A DNA stretch of 64,000 nucleotides, taken from assembly GCF_015245355.1 (NCBI RefSeq), contig NZ_CP063311.1, positions 2,709,972 through 2,773,971 of the forward strand. Direction: 5' to 3'. The notes beneath the pieces were generated by a model that saw only the letters and a list, made by a program, of their open reading frames with translations, ran no database searches and was not told the DNA's origin. This document shows, piece after piece, positions 55,836 to 64,000 of this stretch. The translations under genes were made by a program, and so were the position numbers. The stretch's first letter is position 1. The number at the start of each line of letters is the position of its first letter. This DNA is from Anabaenopsis elenkinii CCIBt3563. GTDB taxonomy: Bacteria; Cyanobacteriota; Cyanobacteriia; Cyanobacteriales; Nostocaceae.

Positions 55836-56306
55836 ATGATGAGTGAAACCTTAAAAAAACAGAACTATAGCCTCTTGGATCTATTAGCCAAGGTGGAATA
55901 TGCTCTGTTGGCACTTTTAGAATTAGCCAGCTGTTCTGCTCGTAAAACACCCATGACCATGAGTGATATTTCCGCCAAGCACCCTATACCAGAGCGTTAT
56001 CTGGAGCAAATTCTCACAAGTCTACGGTGTGCGGGTGTGGTGCAGAGTCAGCGTGGTTCTAAGGGTGGTTTTATTTTGACGCGAGAACCTTGGCAACTGA
56101 CGCTGCTGGAAGTGGTGATTATGTTGGATGGAGAACAGAAAGAAAAAGAATCTTTGGCTGAAAACACTTTAGAACAAAAGTTGTTACGGGATATTTGGCA
56201 TGAAGCAGATAGTTCGGCACAAGCTGTTTTGAGCCAATATACTATTCAAGATTTATGCGAGCAGCGAGAAGCACGCCTCCAGCAGAGTGAGATGTATTAC
56301 ATTTAG
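55836..56306 (+). CDS. Rrf2-family transcriptional regulator
   Basis: A 156-residue Rrf2 regulator. The winged helix (about 15-80) shows [49 protein letters not shown]. The middle region where IscR has three Fe-S Cys (about 90-110) reads [18 protein letters not shown], so no cluster is expected. That is like CymR, which senses cysteine supply by binding CysK. cysK lies 17 bp downstream, which supports a CymR-type role; this remains inference. Confidence 0.88.
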   Translation: MMSETLKKQNYSLLDLLAKVEYALLALLELASCSARKTPMTMSDISAKHPIPERYLEQILTSLRCAGVVQSQRGSKGGFILTREPWQLTLLEVVIMLDGEQKEKESLAENTLEQKLLRDIWHEADSSAQAVLSQYTIQDLCEQREARLQQSEMYYI

Positions 56307-56323
56307 GGACACAGGAATTTTTT

Positions 56324-57280
56324 ATGAAAATTGCCAAAAATATTACAGAGTTAGTCGGACGCACCCCCTTAGTACAGTTAAACAGAATTCCTCAAGGGGA
56401 AGGGGCTGTGGCACAGATTGTGGTGAAGTTAGAAAGCATGAATCCATCGGCTTCTGTGAAAGACAGAATTGGTGTGAGTATGGTGGAAACCGCAGAAGAG
56501 GAGGGTTTAATTCATCCAGGTAAAACGATATTGGTAGAACCCACTTCGGGGAATACGGGTATTGCTCTGGCAATGGTAGCGGCGGCGAAGGGCTATCATT
56601 TGATTCTGACTATGCCGGATACGATGAGTACAGAAAGACGGGCGATGTTGAGAGCTTATGGCGCTCAGTTGGAGTTAACGCCTGGAGTTGAAGGGATGCG
56701 GGGAGCGATCGCCAAAGCGGAGCAAATTGTGTCAGAATTGCCTCATGCCTATATGTTGCAACAGTTCCGTAACCCAGCTAACCCCAAAGTACATCGTCAA
56801 ACCACTGCGGAAGAAATTTGGTCAGATACAGATGGACAGGTAGATATTTTAGTAGCGGGAGTGGGGACTGGGGGAACATTGACTGGTGTAGCTGAGGTGA
56901 TCAAGCAACGTAAGCCCAGTTTTCAAGTTATTGCTGTGGAACCTACTAATAGTCAAGTGCTTTCGGGAGGAAAATCGGGGCCGCATAAAATTCAAGGAAT
57001 TGGTGCGGGATTTATCCCAGCGATTTACCGTCTGGAACTGACTGATGAAGTAATTGCAGTTAATGATCAAGATGCGATCGCTTATAGTCGTAGATTAGCA
57101 AAAGAAGAAGGTATATTATCAGGCATCTCCACAGGTGCAGCTTTGTATGCAGCCATTCAAGTAGCCAAGCGTCCCGAAAATAGCGGTAAGTTGATCGTTA
57201 TAGTCCAACCTAGTTTTGGCGAGCGTTACTTGAGTACTACATTATTCAAGGATTTGTCAGAGTCGGAAGTCATCCATTAG
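56324..57280 (+). CDS. cysK: Cysteine synthase A
   Basis: A 318-residue PLP enzyme that makes cysteine from O-acetylserine and sulfide. The PLP Lys is in [11 protein letters not shown] (about 46). The Asn/substrate loop is [20 protein letters not shown] (about 71-90), the phosphate loop [13 protein letters not shown] (about 179), and [11 protein letters not shown] closes the site. It is the second gene of a unit with the Rrf2 regulator. Hairpin-like GTAGAGAC/GTCTCTAC near 57300-57325 follows. Confidence 0.96.
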   Translation: MKIAKNITELVGRTPLVQLNRIPQGEGAVAQIVVKLESMNPSASVKDRIGVSMVETAEEEGLIHPGKTILVEPTSGNTGIALAMVAAAKGYHLILTMPDTMSTERRAMLRAYGAQLELTPGVEGMRGAIAKAEQIVSELPHAYMLQQFRNPANPKVHRQTTAEEIWSDTDGQVDILVAGVGTGGTLTGVAEVIKQRKPSFQVIAVEPTNSQVLSGGKSGPHKIQGIGAGFIPAIYRLELTDEVIAVNDQDAIAYSRRLAKEEGILSGISTGAALYAAIQVAKRPENSGKLIVIVQPSFGERYLSTTLFKDLSESEVIH

Positions 57281-57377
57281 TTACCTCCGACAAAGAATGT
57301 AGAGACGTTCCACGGAAAGTCTCTACTCATATCTTGCTTGTTCATCCATATCATCTCACTCAGCAATTTACATCCTG

Positions 57378-57803
57378 CTACTCCAGAATATAACTGTTCA
57401 AATAATCTAGGGGAACAGTAAACACATAGTATATTACTCCCCCACCCAGGAGAACCACAGCTAAACTCGCCAAAAATATCCAACGGTCTGGCGGTTGATA
57501 AGTATCTTCGTCAATGTCACTGCGAACTGCGAAATAATGCTGAGTAGACAGTAATACTGATAACACACCGACAACAGCAAATGCTAAACCCAACTTCCAA
57601 CCATTACCAGGGGGTTGTGGTGCTACAGGTGGTCGAATAATCCGCAACCTTACAATTAACACACCAAAACCCATGAGTGCAATTCCACTCCGCATCCATG
57701 CCAAATAAGTCCGTTCATTCGCTAAATGATCCCGGATTCTGTCCGAGCGATACATCTTCTTTCCTAACTTATTCAATTCCACTCTTTCTGTTTCTATCTT
57801 CAT
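57378..57803 (-). CDS. DUF202 (YidH-like) membrane protein
   Basis: A 141-residue protein with the DUF202 signature RDHLANERTYLAWMRSGIALMGFGVLIVRLR (about 23-53). Three hydrophobic segments lie near 38-55, 70-85 and 110-130. The family is a small inner-membrane protein of unknown function. It is convergent with cysK and has no operon partner. Confidence 0.85.
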   Translation of the reverse strand: MKIETERVELNKLGKKMYRSDRIRDHLANERTYLAWMRSGIALMGFGVLIVRLRIIRPPVAPQPPGNGWKLGLAFAVVGVLSVLLSTQHYFAVRSDIDEDTYQPPDRWIFLASLAVVLLGGGVIYYVFTVPLDYLNSYILE

Positions 57804-58241
57804 AAGATTTGCACTGGTAACTAGCTATTCAAGATTTTTAATACTTAATTGATATTTTCTCATATAAACAAAATTTATTAAAGCAATAATACATAATTAA
57901 AAAGTTTTTCTTCTGATTAATTAGTGAGATATCTAATTTTATATAAATTATTTTGATTAAACTTCTATAATTGATAATTTTTAATTTGCCAATAACTTTA
58001 ATTACATAAATAGGAGCCAGAATAAATCTGACTCCCATGTTTTATCAACTTACTAGATCGATGTCTTGCAGAAACAAAGCCAAGAACGCAACTTAAAAAA
58101 GAATTATTCACAGGCTTAATCTCTTCAACTGTATATACATTTTTGATTTTGGCGCTAGTCCAGTTACATATTATCGATACTCCCAATTTCTTCTCTGCCA
58201 GTTAACCAAAAACCCAGTTATTAATACTGGGTTATTTAATT
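57804..58241. other. AT-rich spacer
   Basis: This 438-bp, very AT-rich spacer has no supportable gene. AAAAACCCAGTATTAATACTGGGTTATTT-like pairing near 58207-58236 (CCCAGTTATTAATACTGGG) forms a strong hairpin just downstream of the prohibitin remnant. Confidence 0.45.
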
Positions 58242-58440
58242 CTATTTTAATTTTAAAAGTTCATTCATATTTAAAATTTTAGGAGCATCCTTAGGCATAA
58301 TTAAAGGTAATTTACCATCCCACTTTTCTATAAACTGCCTCTCTAGAATGTCATCGGTTAAACTTTCACGCAGTAATCTGTTTACTTCTGCTTCTCCTTG
58401 AGCTAAATTTACCTTAACTTCTTCGGATATTGCTGATTTG
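58242..58440 (-). pseudogene. Prohibitin/band-7 family protein, 3' remnant
   Basis: The minus strand reads ISEEVKVNLAQGEAEVNRLLRESL, then TDDILERQFIEKWDGKLPLIMP, and stops at 58242. The QGEAExNRLL and IEKWDGKLP blocks are the C-terminal end of cyanobacterial prohibitin/SPFH proteins. No start codon or SPFH domain precedes it; the YeeE gene begins directly upstream. It is debris of a gene whose 5' part was deleted. Confidence 0.65.
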
Positions 58441-58491
58441 GAAGGGTGGTTACAAGATCACGGCTGAAACTTTTTCCAGAGTTGCTTGGGT

Positions 58492-59694
58492 TCAATTAGG
58501 TAATTTCAATAGAGAACGGAATCGTATACCAAACCAAGTCCCTAATAAAGCAGAAATAATCCAAATCCAGCCATGTAAACTGGTGGAAGCAATACCACTA
58601 AAAAAGGCGCTGACGTTACAACCAAAGGACAGAAAAGCACCATAACCCATCATCAATCCACCGATAATGGTTGCAATCACTACTGGTACACAAATCTGAG
58701 TTTTAGCAACTAGCTTTCCTCCCAGGGCTGCTGCTAACAAAGCTCCTAAGATGATGCTAATATTCATCACTGAGGAAACATCGGCAAATATACTATCTGA
58801 CAATGGTATTTCTTCCCAAAATGGGCTACTATCAGGATTCCAACCCAAAATTGTAGCGATTTTAGCTGACCACAGGGCAAATCCCCAAGTAATGCGCCAG
58901 GGATCTCCAGAAATAACTAAAGTTAGCCAATTGAGAATGGCTAAAGAAATGGCTCCTGTGAACAATGGCCAAGGGCCAAATAAAAATGCTCTGGGATGAG
59001 GAAAAATTGGCGATTTATCTAAATCGGTTTGTGACTGATTCTGACTGCTTTGACTCCACCACCACAGTAAACCTGCAATTAAGATCAACAAGCCTAACTG
59101 TAAAGTAACTGCTCCTACCCAACCTAAAGTTTCTCCCAAAACAATTGACGATGTTTGCGGTAATTCAGGCCACGTATCTCTAGTTAAACTGCCCCAGAAT
59201 GCACCTAAACAAAAGGTGAATAGGGTGATAAGCATGGTGTAACTACCGCTGCCAATTGTATAAAGTGTGCCACAACCACAGCCACCACCTAACTGCATTC
59301 CTATACCGAATAAGAAAGCACCAATAGCACCTTGAAGTCCTACAGGTGCGATCGCACCATAAACTTCCTGACCAAAAATCGAGCCAGCAGCTAATACGGG
59401 AGCGAATATGGTAGTGGCGATCGCCAGCATTAATAACTGAGCATATATTCCCCTCACATCTCTATTTACTAGCAGCTTGCGGTAAGCAGAGCTAAAGCCA
59501 AATCGGGAATGATAAAGACTAACGCCTAACAAACCGCCAATGAGAAATAATGCACTTTGTCGCCAACCGTAGGTACTTAAAGCTACCGCGCCACCTGTGA
59601 ACATAGCTAAGGCAATCGCCACAATTAATTTCTGCGGTCGAGGACGTAATATTTGTGAGTCAGAGATCAGGGTATTATCAACAGCGCCACTCAT
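58492..59694 (-). CDS. YeeE/YedE-family sulfur-compound transporter
   Basis: A 400-residue membrane protein with about ten helices. Two family repeats show FLFGIGMQLGGGCGCGTLYTIGSGSYTML (about 140) and LMMGYGAFLSFGCNVSAFFSGIASTSLHGW (about 345), the Cys-containing GGGCGCGT and FGCN loops thought to relay thiosulfate. Members import thiosulfate or other sulfur compounds. The rhodanese upstream on the same strand fits thiosulfate use. A terminator (59731-59765) separates the two, so it may have its own promoter. Confidence 0.9.
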   Translation of the reverse strand: MSGAVDNTLISDSQILRPRPQKLIVAIALAMFTGGAVALSTYGWRQSALFLIGGLLGVSLYHSRFGFSSAYRKLLVNRDVRGIYAQLLMLAIATTIFAPVLAAGSIFGQEVYGAIAPVGLQGAIGAFLFGIGMQLGGGCGCGTLYTIGSGSYTMLITLFTFCLGAFWGSLTRDTWPELPQTSSIVLGETLGWVGAVTLQLGLLILIAGLLWWWSQSSQNQSQTDLDKSPIFPHPRAFLFGPWPLFTGAISLAILNWLTLVISGDPWRITWGFALWSAKIATILGWNPDSSPFWEEIPLSDSIFADVSSVMNISIILGALLAAALGGKLVAKTQICVPVVIATIIGGLMMGYGAFLSFGCNVSAFFSGIASTSLHGWIWIISALLGTWFGIRFRSLLKLPN

Positions 59695-59730
59695 AAAAAA
59701 TCTACATTCCCAAATCTTTAATTATTATGC

Positions 59731-59765
59731 AAAAAAAAATTGGACACAACCTAAGTTATGTCCAA
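59731..59765 (-). terminator. Rho-independent terminator after the rhodanese unit
   Basis: On the minus strand TTGGACATAAC pairs with GTTGTGTCCAA around TTAG, an 11-bp stem with one G-U pair, followed by nine T. It ends the transcript of the rhodanese and the small protein gene. Confidence 0.85.
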
Positions 59766-59775
59766 CCAGAATTAA

Positions 59776-59934
59776 CTAAGCCTCTGATTTACCCTCTTCA
59801 GGGGTTTTGGTTCGTCTGTCCCTACTTCTGGTACAACTTACTAATGTTTCCTCTTCCACATTATTAGCGAAGAGTAAATCCACTGTACTGAATGTCATTA
59901 TTAATGCAGTCAGCAACAACATTGCATATTTCAT
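59776..59934 (-). CDS. Small secreted or membrane protein, 52 residues
   Basis: The ATG at 59934 has AGAGGA upstream. The product starts with a hydrophobic signal (MKYAMLLLTALIMTFSTVDLLFA) followed by a polar, basic tail with one Cys (TLVSCTRSRDRRTKTPEEGK). It lies 36 bp after the rhodanese stop and before the terminator, so it is in the same transcript. I do not recognise the family. Position suggests a periplasmic partner in sulfur handling. Confidence 0.55.
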   Translation of the reverse strand: MKYAMLLLTALIMTFSTVDLLFANNVEEETLVSCTRSRDRRTKTPEEGKSEA

Positions 59935-59970
59935 TGACTGATTCCTCTTTAGGCAATTTACTCTTATTAT

Positions 59971-60930
59971 CTAGCTTACTTGCTCTGCACCCGTAGCTAC
60001 AGGTAAATCTTTTTGAGTGCTGTACTCAGTCCATGAACCTTCGTAAACTCTCACTTTGGGATAATCAAGTAAATGCTTCAAGACGACGTATTGTAATGTT
60101 GCTTCTCGTCCTGTACTGCAACTAACAATAATGTCATCTGAGCGACTAATATTTCTTTGTGTAAGTAGAGTTCTAATTTCATTAAGAGACTTGAGTTTAT
60201 GACGATTTTCAGCGTCTGTAAATGTAGGCCAAGGGATATTACGCGCACCTGGAATATGTCCATTACGTATCCAAAGATTCTCTTCACCCCGAAATAAGTT
60301 GGCTGGTCTGGGATCAATAAAAGTTACTCCTGGTTTCCCAATTAGCCTTTTGACTTCATCCAGACTCACACGCACAGCAGGATTATCCCGGACTGTAAAC
60401 CGACCGACTTTGTATGTGGGAAATTCTTTGGTTACTGGTTGGGATGCTTCATAACCTGTGTAACCACCATCTAGAACAGCGATATCTCTTAATCCAGAAC
60501 GTTCTAACAAATAAGCAACCATCGTTGCACCCAAGACATCGCTTTCATCGGAATAAACTAAGACACGGCTATTGTTAGTTACCCCTGCATTGGCGAATAT
60601 TTCGCCTATTTTTTGGTTATTCCAGTACTGCACTGGTAAACCTTCTCGCGGACCACGGAAGGCAATATCAGCAATATTGACCGCGCCTGGAACGTGTCCA
60701 TTTATGTAGTCTAAAGGAAAATTCCGGACATCTAATATTCGCAGATTAGGATCTTTGGCATTTTCAGCCACCCAATTTGGTGAAACAAACTGAATGCTGG
60801 TACGAGGATTAGATGAAAACGCTGCTGAAAAAGGTAATAAGGGGAGAATTACCAGCGATGCCAAAAAGACTACACCCAAAGCGAGGAACTTAGTTTTTTT
60901 TAATTTTGCTAAAGGAAATTTCCATTTCAT
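59971..60930 (-). CDS. Secreted tandem-rhodanese sulfurtransferase
   Basis: A 319-residue thiosulfate sulfurtransferase-like protein. The ATG at 60930 is 7 bp from AAGGAG; the ATG two codons earlier is too close to it. The signal is LALGVVFLASLVILPLLPFSAAF. Two rhodanese domains follow: the first (about 50-165; LRILDVRNFPLDYINGHVPGAVNI) lacks the Cys, the second (about 185-305) has the active loop CSTGREAT (Cys about 270). It transfers sulfane sulfur from thiosulfate or mercaptopyruvate in the periplasm. It lies near the YeeE transporter, with a sulfur-gene-type motif upstream. Confidence 0.92.
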   Translation of the reverse strand: MKWKFPLAKLKKTKFLALGVVFLASLVILPLLPFSAAFSSNPRTSIQFVSPNWVAENAKDPNLRILDVRNFPLDYINGHVPGAVNIADIAFRGPREGLPVQYWNNQKIGEIFANAGVTNNSRVLVYSDESDVLGATMVAYLLERSGLRDIAVLDGGYTGYEASQPVTKEFPTYKVGRFTVRDNPAVRVSLDEVKRLIGKPGVTFIDPRPANLFRGEENLWIRNGHIPGARNIPWPTFTDAENRHKLKSLNEIRTLLTQRNISRSDDIIVSCSTGREATLQYVVLKHLLDYPKVRVYEGSWTEYSTQKDLPVATGAEQVS

Positions 60931-61027
60931 AGTCATGCTCCTTGCTGTTGTATATATTGTTCAACCAAACCCGTTGGTTATGTAAACTTTCCTAAAAATA
61001 GTGTTGGCTTAAGCAATCTACTTAAAG

Positions 61028-61045
61028 TTGGTCGGAAAACAGTAG
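61028..61045 (+). promoter_or_regulatory. Sulfur-gene motif, copy 3 (variant)
   Basis: TTGGTCGGAAAACAGTAG followed by TTAAT is aligned with the cysA copy over 35 bp (AAAGTTG...GTAGTTAAT...ATATATA). It lies about 100 bp upstream of the rhodanese start, in opposite orientation to that gene. The flanking ATATATA is also shared. Confidence 0.45.
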
Positions 61046-61147
61046 TTAATACAATATATACTATTTCATGTATGCTAGAATGGGAATAAGCAATATAAGT
61101 TAACAATAAAAAGGCAAAACCTATACTAGCCTTAGCTGTGGCTTTAC

Positions 61148-62593
61148 CCCTCTTCTGTCACTTTGCGAGAGTAAAGAATATAATAGTTAAAAGAAAAAAC
61201 TCTACAAGGTAGGTAGAGCAATGGATGTAGAATTACAAATACTCAAACATTTACGTCGAGATGCCCACCCAACAGTGGGAGTCATAGATGAATATTGTGA
61301 AGAGTACAGAGACATATTTAAAGAAGTAAGAAATTATGAGTGCTTCAAATATTTACATTTGGGAATCATCTCAACGCTCAAAAGGAAATCCTTACCAGAG
61401 ATAGCGAAAGTAGTAAGCATAAACTCAGCCCAATCATTACATCATTCTATTGCTAATTCAGACTGGTCAGTAGAGAAAGTAAGAAACAAAAGATTAGATA
61501 AAATAAAGAGAGCATTAAATGGAAAAGCAATTACCGTAGTCATTGATGAAACAGGAGACAGGAAAAAAGGTAACAAGACTGATTACGTAGCCAGACAATA
61601 TTTAGGAAGTGTGGGGAAAATAGATAGAGGGATAGTTTCAGTCAATGCCTATGGAGTGTACGATAACATAACATTTCCGCTACTGTTCAAAGTATTCAAA
61701 CCGCAAAAGACACTAAGAACAGAAGATAGATATAAGACCAAGATAGAATTAGCGACAGAAATAATTACAGAATTAATTGAGTTCGGCTTTACTATTGAAT
61801 TAGTATTGGCAGACAGTTTATATGGTGAGAGTAGTCAATTTATAAGAAAATTAGCAGCATATAACTTAGCTTATGTCGTAGCAATTAGAAGTAATCATGC
61901 AGTATGGTTGCCTGCCAATCAGAAGGTTAGGGCGAATAAGTGGTGTAAATTTACCAGAACATTTAGTAACCAAAAATCAGAGACTAGATATATCCGCGAA
62001 ATAATTTATGGTAAGAGAAAGGAGATAACTTACTGGGAATTAACCACAGATCCAGAAACAATGCCAGAGAATTCTACTTCTTTTGTCATGACCAATCTTC
62101 AAGGAAATCTCAAGAAAATTTTAGGCGACTTTTATGGATTAATAACATGGGTAGAATATGCCTTTCGTCAGTGTAAAGAGGAATTAGGTTGGACAGATTA
62201 TCGGTTTACTGATTTTCAGCATATTGAGAAATGGTGGGAAATTATTTTGTGTGTTTACACAATGATTAGTTTAAACTCTCCAGCGTTTTTATCCCTAAAT
62301 CAATCTCATCAGCTTGCACCTAACATACTAGAAATCAGTGCAGTTGATTTCTCTGTGCATCAGCAATGGAATCATCAAACCGGATGGAAGAATACTCTCA
62401 ATAATCTGCGATTAATTGTCCAACCACTTTTACTTTTTTGGTTGATTTATCCCTGGCTTGATGTTTTTCCCAATTCCAAGCTGCTTGGGTTTAACCAACT
62501 CATTAGTGTTATGAATGGATTAAAACCCTTTTATTCTTCTGCATAATTTATTGTATTTACTGCTTGTTTATTTCGGAAAGTGACAGAAGAGGG
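61148..62593 (+). mobile_element. IS701-like insertion sequence, copy 2 (1446 bp)
   Basis: This is the same element as at 2127-3575, with terminal inverted repeats starting CCCTCTTCTGTCAC. The left repeat has one change (CTTTGCGA against CTTTCCGA). Flanks are TTAC on the left and GTAA on the right, again mirror images. It sits between the rhodanese promoter region and the tmRNA gene and interrupts no recognisable gene. Confidence 0.92.
61221..62546 (+). CDS. IS701-like DDE transposase, copy 2
   Basis: A 441-residue transposase, nearly identical to copy 1 (2200-3528). Differences include Glu to Asp near residue 17, Phe to Ser in HHSIA, Arg to Ile in LITWV just before the catalytic Glu region and a one-codon deletion near the end. 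DETGDRKKG, ADSLYGE and CKEELGW keep the DDE residues. Both copies look capable of activity. Confidence 0.92.
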   Translation: MDVELQILKHLRRDAHPTVGVIDEYCEEYRDIFKEVRNYECFKYLHLGIISTLKRKSLPEIAKVVSINSAQSLHHSIANSDWSVEKVRNKRLDKIKRALNGKAITVVIDETGDRKKGNKTDYVARQYLGSVGKIDRGIVSVNAYGVYDNITFPLLFKVFKPQKTLRTEDRYKTKIELATEIITELIEFGFTIELVLADSLYGESSQFIRKLAAYNLAYVVAIRSNHAVWLPANQKVRANKWCKFTRTFSNQKSETRYIREIIYGKRKEITYWELTTDPETMPENSTSFVMTNLQGNLKKILGDFYGLITWVEYAFRQCKEELGWTDYRFTDFQHIEKWWEIILCVYTMISLNSPAFLSLNQSHQLAPNILEISAVDFSVHQQWNHQTGWKNTLNNLRLIVQPLLLFWLIYPWLDVFPNSKLLGFNQLISVMNGLKPFYSSA

Positions 62594-62639
62594 GTAATGT
62601 GTACTTCATTAGCCTGAAAAAGGCTTTATCTTCGGCTAC

Positions 62640-62677
62640 AGGGGTGCTTGTTATTACAGGCATCCCTTCATTTTTTT
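62640..62677 (+). terminator. Strong terminator between the IS and ssrA
   Basis: GGGGTGCTTGT pairs with ACAGGCATCCC (11 bp with two G-U pairs) around TATT, followed by TTCATTTTTTTT. It points in the plus direction and stops read-through from the IS towards the tmRNA gene. Which gene it originally served is unclear. Confidence 0.8.
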
Positions 62678-62774
62678 TGCAGTCCCATGACCTAACGAGG
62701 TCCAGTTATTAACGCGCATATTAGTAAACCCACGCCACTCCTTGGATTTACAAGGTCGGGGACTTGGGTCAAAC

Positions 62775-62813
62775 ACAAACAAAATCCACCTAAACATCTG
62801 AGGGTTTGGTGGA
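62775..62813 (-). terminator. Terminator of the tmRNA gene
   Basis: On the minus strand TCCACCAAAC pairs with GTTTAGGTGGA, with one bulge, and TTTTGTTTGTGTTTG follows, starting 17 bases past the tmRNA 3' end. Confidence 0.75.
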
Positions 62814-62829
62814 CTTGTGTTTGGTTTTT

Positions 62830-63221
62830 AGTGGATCCGAGCAGAGTCGAACTGCTGTCCAAATTGGGTATTGACCCCCCGCTCATTCACAGGTTTAGCC
62901 TTTCTGACCCTCAAGGCGGGAATCGTTCATTATCCCGAACGTAGGATGCTCTGATTAAGTCTTAGCTAACAAGCCAACCAGAGAACACTTGTTAGAGCGT
63001 CCGTTGGGGGTTGGTCTCTAGTCCTTAACGGAGTCAAACCAGAGACGCTCGAACCTGTAAGAGGTTATTATGCAACTGCTACTGTAGCAGGCTTACGAGC
63101 AAATTTAACGATGTTATTCGCATTTACTTTTGTTTTGAGCCTTTGATTTGCGAGAGGAGACTCACTCTCGACCTGAATCACAGAGTAGCTTTCGCCAACC
63201 TGTCGAAACCGTTACGGACCC
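62830..63221 (-). ncRNA. ssrA: Transfer-messenger RNA
   Basis: This is one-piece tmRNA that rescues stalled ribosomes. The acceptor stem pairs GGGTCCG (5' end at 63221) with CGGATCC (62831-62837), with discriminator A at 62830; CCA is not encoded (CTA instead). GTTTCGAC near the 5' end and the T-arm CAGCAGTTCGACTCTGCT are diagnostic. The tag frame starts at a GCG resume codon (63119-63121) and ends at TAA (63068-63070), coding ANNIVKFARKPATVAVA. The ANNIV start is typical of cyanobacteria. Length is about 392 bases. Confidence 0.97.
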
Positions 63222-63361
63222 CTGAGGTTTATACTTTAATTATAATACGCCGTTGGGGAAATGTGTTGAGAGGGAAAAATTTTTCCGCAAATTTTGAGAT
63301 GGTTTGATTGAGGAGGTTCTGGGGGTTAGTATGACCATCCCCCAGGAGCAGTTAAACATCT

Positions 63362-63721
63362 CTACTGATTTTCCTGAGTGGCAACTTGGGGGAGTCCCAT
63401 GCTGTAGTTGGTGACGCGAGCAGAAAGATTATAGCTGATTTCACCTTTTTGCAGGAGCGATCGCAGATAATGCTCCAAGTCTGAGCCAATGCGACGTAAG
63501 TTATAATCTGTTAAATCCTCACCGCTGGAAGCTTCCACCAGTTCATCAAACTGGCGATAAACCTTTTGTAGAGCATCTTCGTTCCAATTGAATTCGTTAT
63601 CTGGGTCAATATCTAAGGTCAAGACCTGATTACTAGGAACCAGTTCGCCATCCCGGTCAATTTCGGCGGCAAAAATTCGGATATGCCGGGTTGTGGACTT
63701 AAGTAGCATCGGGTTGTCCAT
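63362..63721 (-). CDS. ndhM: NDH-1 subunit M
   Basis: A 119-residue subunit specific to the oxygenic-photosynthesis type NDH-1 complex, which does cyclic electron flow, respiration and CO2 uptake at thylakoids. [45 protein letters not shown] and [44 protein letters not shown] are near-diagnostic. The start at Met 63721 or Met 63709 (MLLK) is not settled; relatives I recall begin at MLLK. Confidence 0.95.
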   Translation of the reverse strand: MDNPMLLKSTTRHIRIFAAEIDRDGELVPSNQVLTLDIDPDNEFNWNEDALQKVYRQFDELVEASSGEDLTDYNLRRIGSDLEHYLRSLLQKGEISYNLSARVTNYSMGLPQVATQENQ

Positions 63722-64000
63722 AGCAAGGTGTAAGGTTGGGTTTGATTACACGGAACTGACAGTCCCCGGCATAAAATACAGGGGGATTGTTGGTTTAAGC
63801 GGTAGGGCAGGTTCACAGATATCATTTACCATGAACGGGGATATTCATAAACTCGCCGTCTGTTTACCATTATAGACTTATGCCTGGGCTGAAATTCCTG
63901 CTAATTCCGGGCAGTTTCCAGGTAGTTTTTTCTGGCGATCGCTCAGGTATCTGGTTACCTAGGGATTTCTTAATATATATAAAGTATCCCATCGGGTGTA
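63722..64000. other. Spacer to the window edge
   Basis: These 279 bp have no supported gene and one HIP1 site (63935-63942 region). A frame reading to the edge on the minus strand has no recognisable protein. Confidence 0.35.

Noticed and set aside
62594..62829. A gene interrupted by IS copy 2
   Set aside because: Neither flank carries a coding frame that continues across the element; the right flank holds only terminators.

Overview
The window comes from a filamentous, heterocyst-type cyanobacterium (order Nostocales). The evidence is many HIP1 octamers (GCGATCGC), photosynthesis-linked genes (gun4, ndhM), a HetP-family protein, heptanucleotide tandem repeats in spacers, and a tmRNA whose tag begins ANNIVKFARK. 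I cannot name the genus.

Layout. Positions 1-1165 hold a decayed mobile junction: the 3' part of a DDE transposase fused to the 3' part of a tnpB. A PhzF-like enzyme follows, then an IS701-like element (2127-3575) that has split a DUF4332 gene, a TetR regulator and a secreted M16 peptidase pair (one subunit with HxxEH, one without). Positions 7994-20816 look like one RiPP locus. It has eight small precursor genes in tandem, mostly with a double-glycine leader, then an APH-fold kinase and a HopA1-like lyase. On the opposite strand are a PpiC-type isomerase, an HlyD adaptor, a C39-peptidase ABC exporter with a cyclic-nucleotide-binding domain, and a transposase-derived HTH protein. A HetP-like gene lies alone in a gene-poor stretch (20817-23382). 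From 23383 to 36185 come housekeeping genes: GH116 glucosidase, rpiA, an SLH protein, dxs, a CPA2 antiporter, mtnA, a lipoprotein, a UgpC-type ATPase and gun4. icd follows and ends exactly at the edge of an IS200/IS605 element with an intact tnpB and a broken tnpA (37926-39630).

Positions 39866-44705 are a signalling cluster: a lone receiver, two receiver-histidine kinase proteins and a NarL-type regulator. An LpxB-like protein and a membrane Ser/Thr kinase follow. Positions 48708-60930 form a sulfur island: sulfate-binding protein, CysT, CysW, three NIL-domain proteins, a CysR-like regulator, CysA, CysE, an Rrf2 regulator, CysK, a YeeE/YedE transporter and a secreted rhodanese. An 18-bp motif, TTGATAGANNAACCGTAG, recurs before several of these units. 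A second, nearly identical IS701-like copy (61148-62593) sits between the rhodanese and the tmRNA gene; ndhM closes the window.

The strongest candidate for something new is the RiPP locus. Its kinase and lyase resemble the split dehydratase of class V lanthipeptides and thioviridamide-type peptides, yet none of the eight predicted cores contains cysteine. Ordinary lanthionine or AviCys rings therefore cannot form within the peptide. The spacers after several precursor genes also carry long-range hairpins whose two arms change together.
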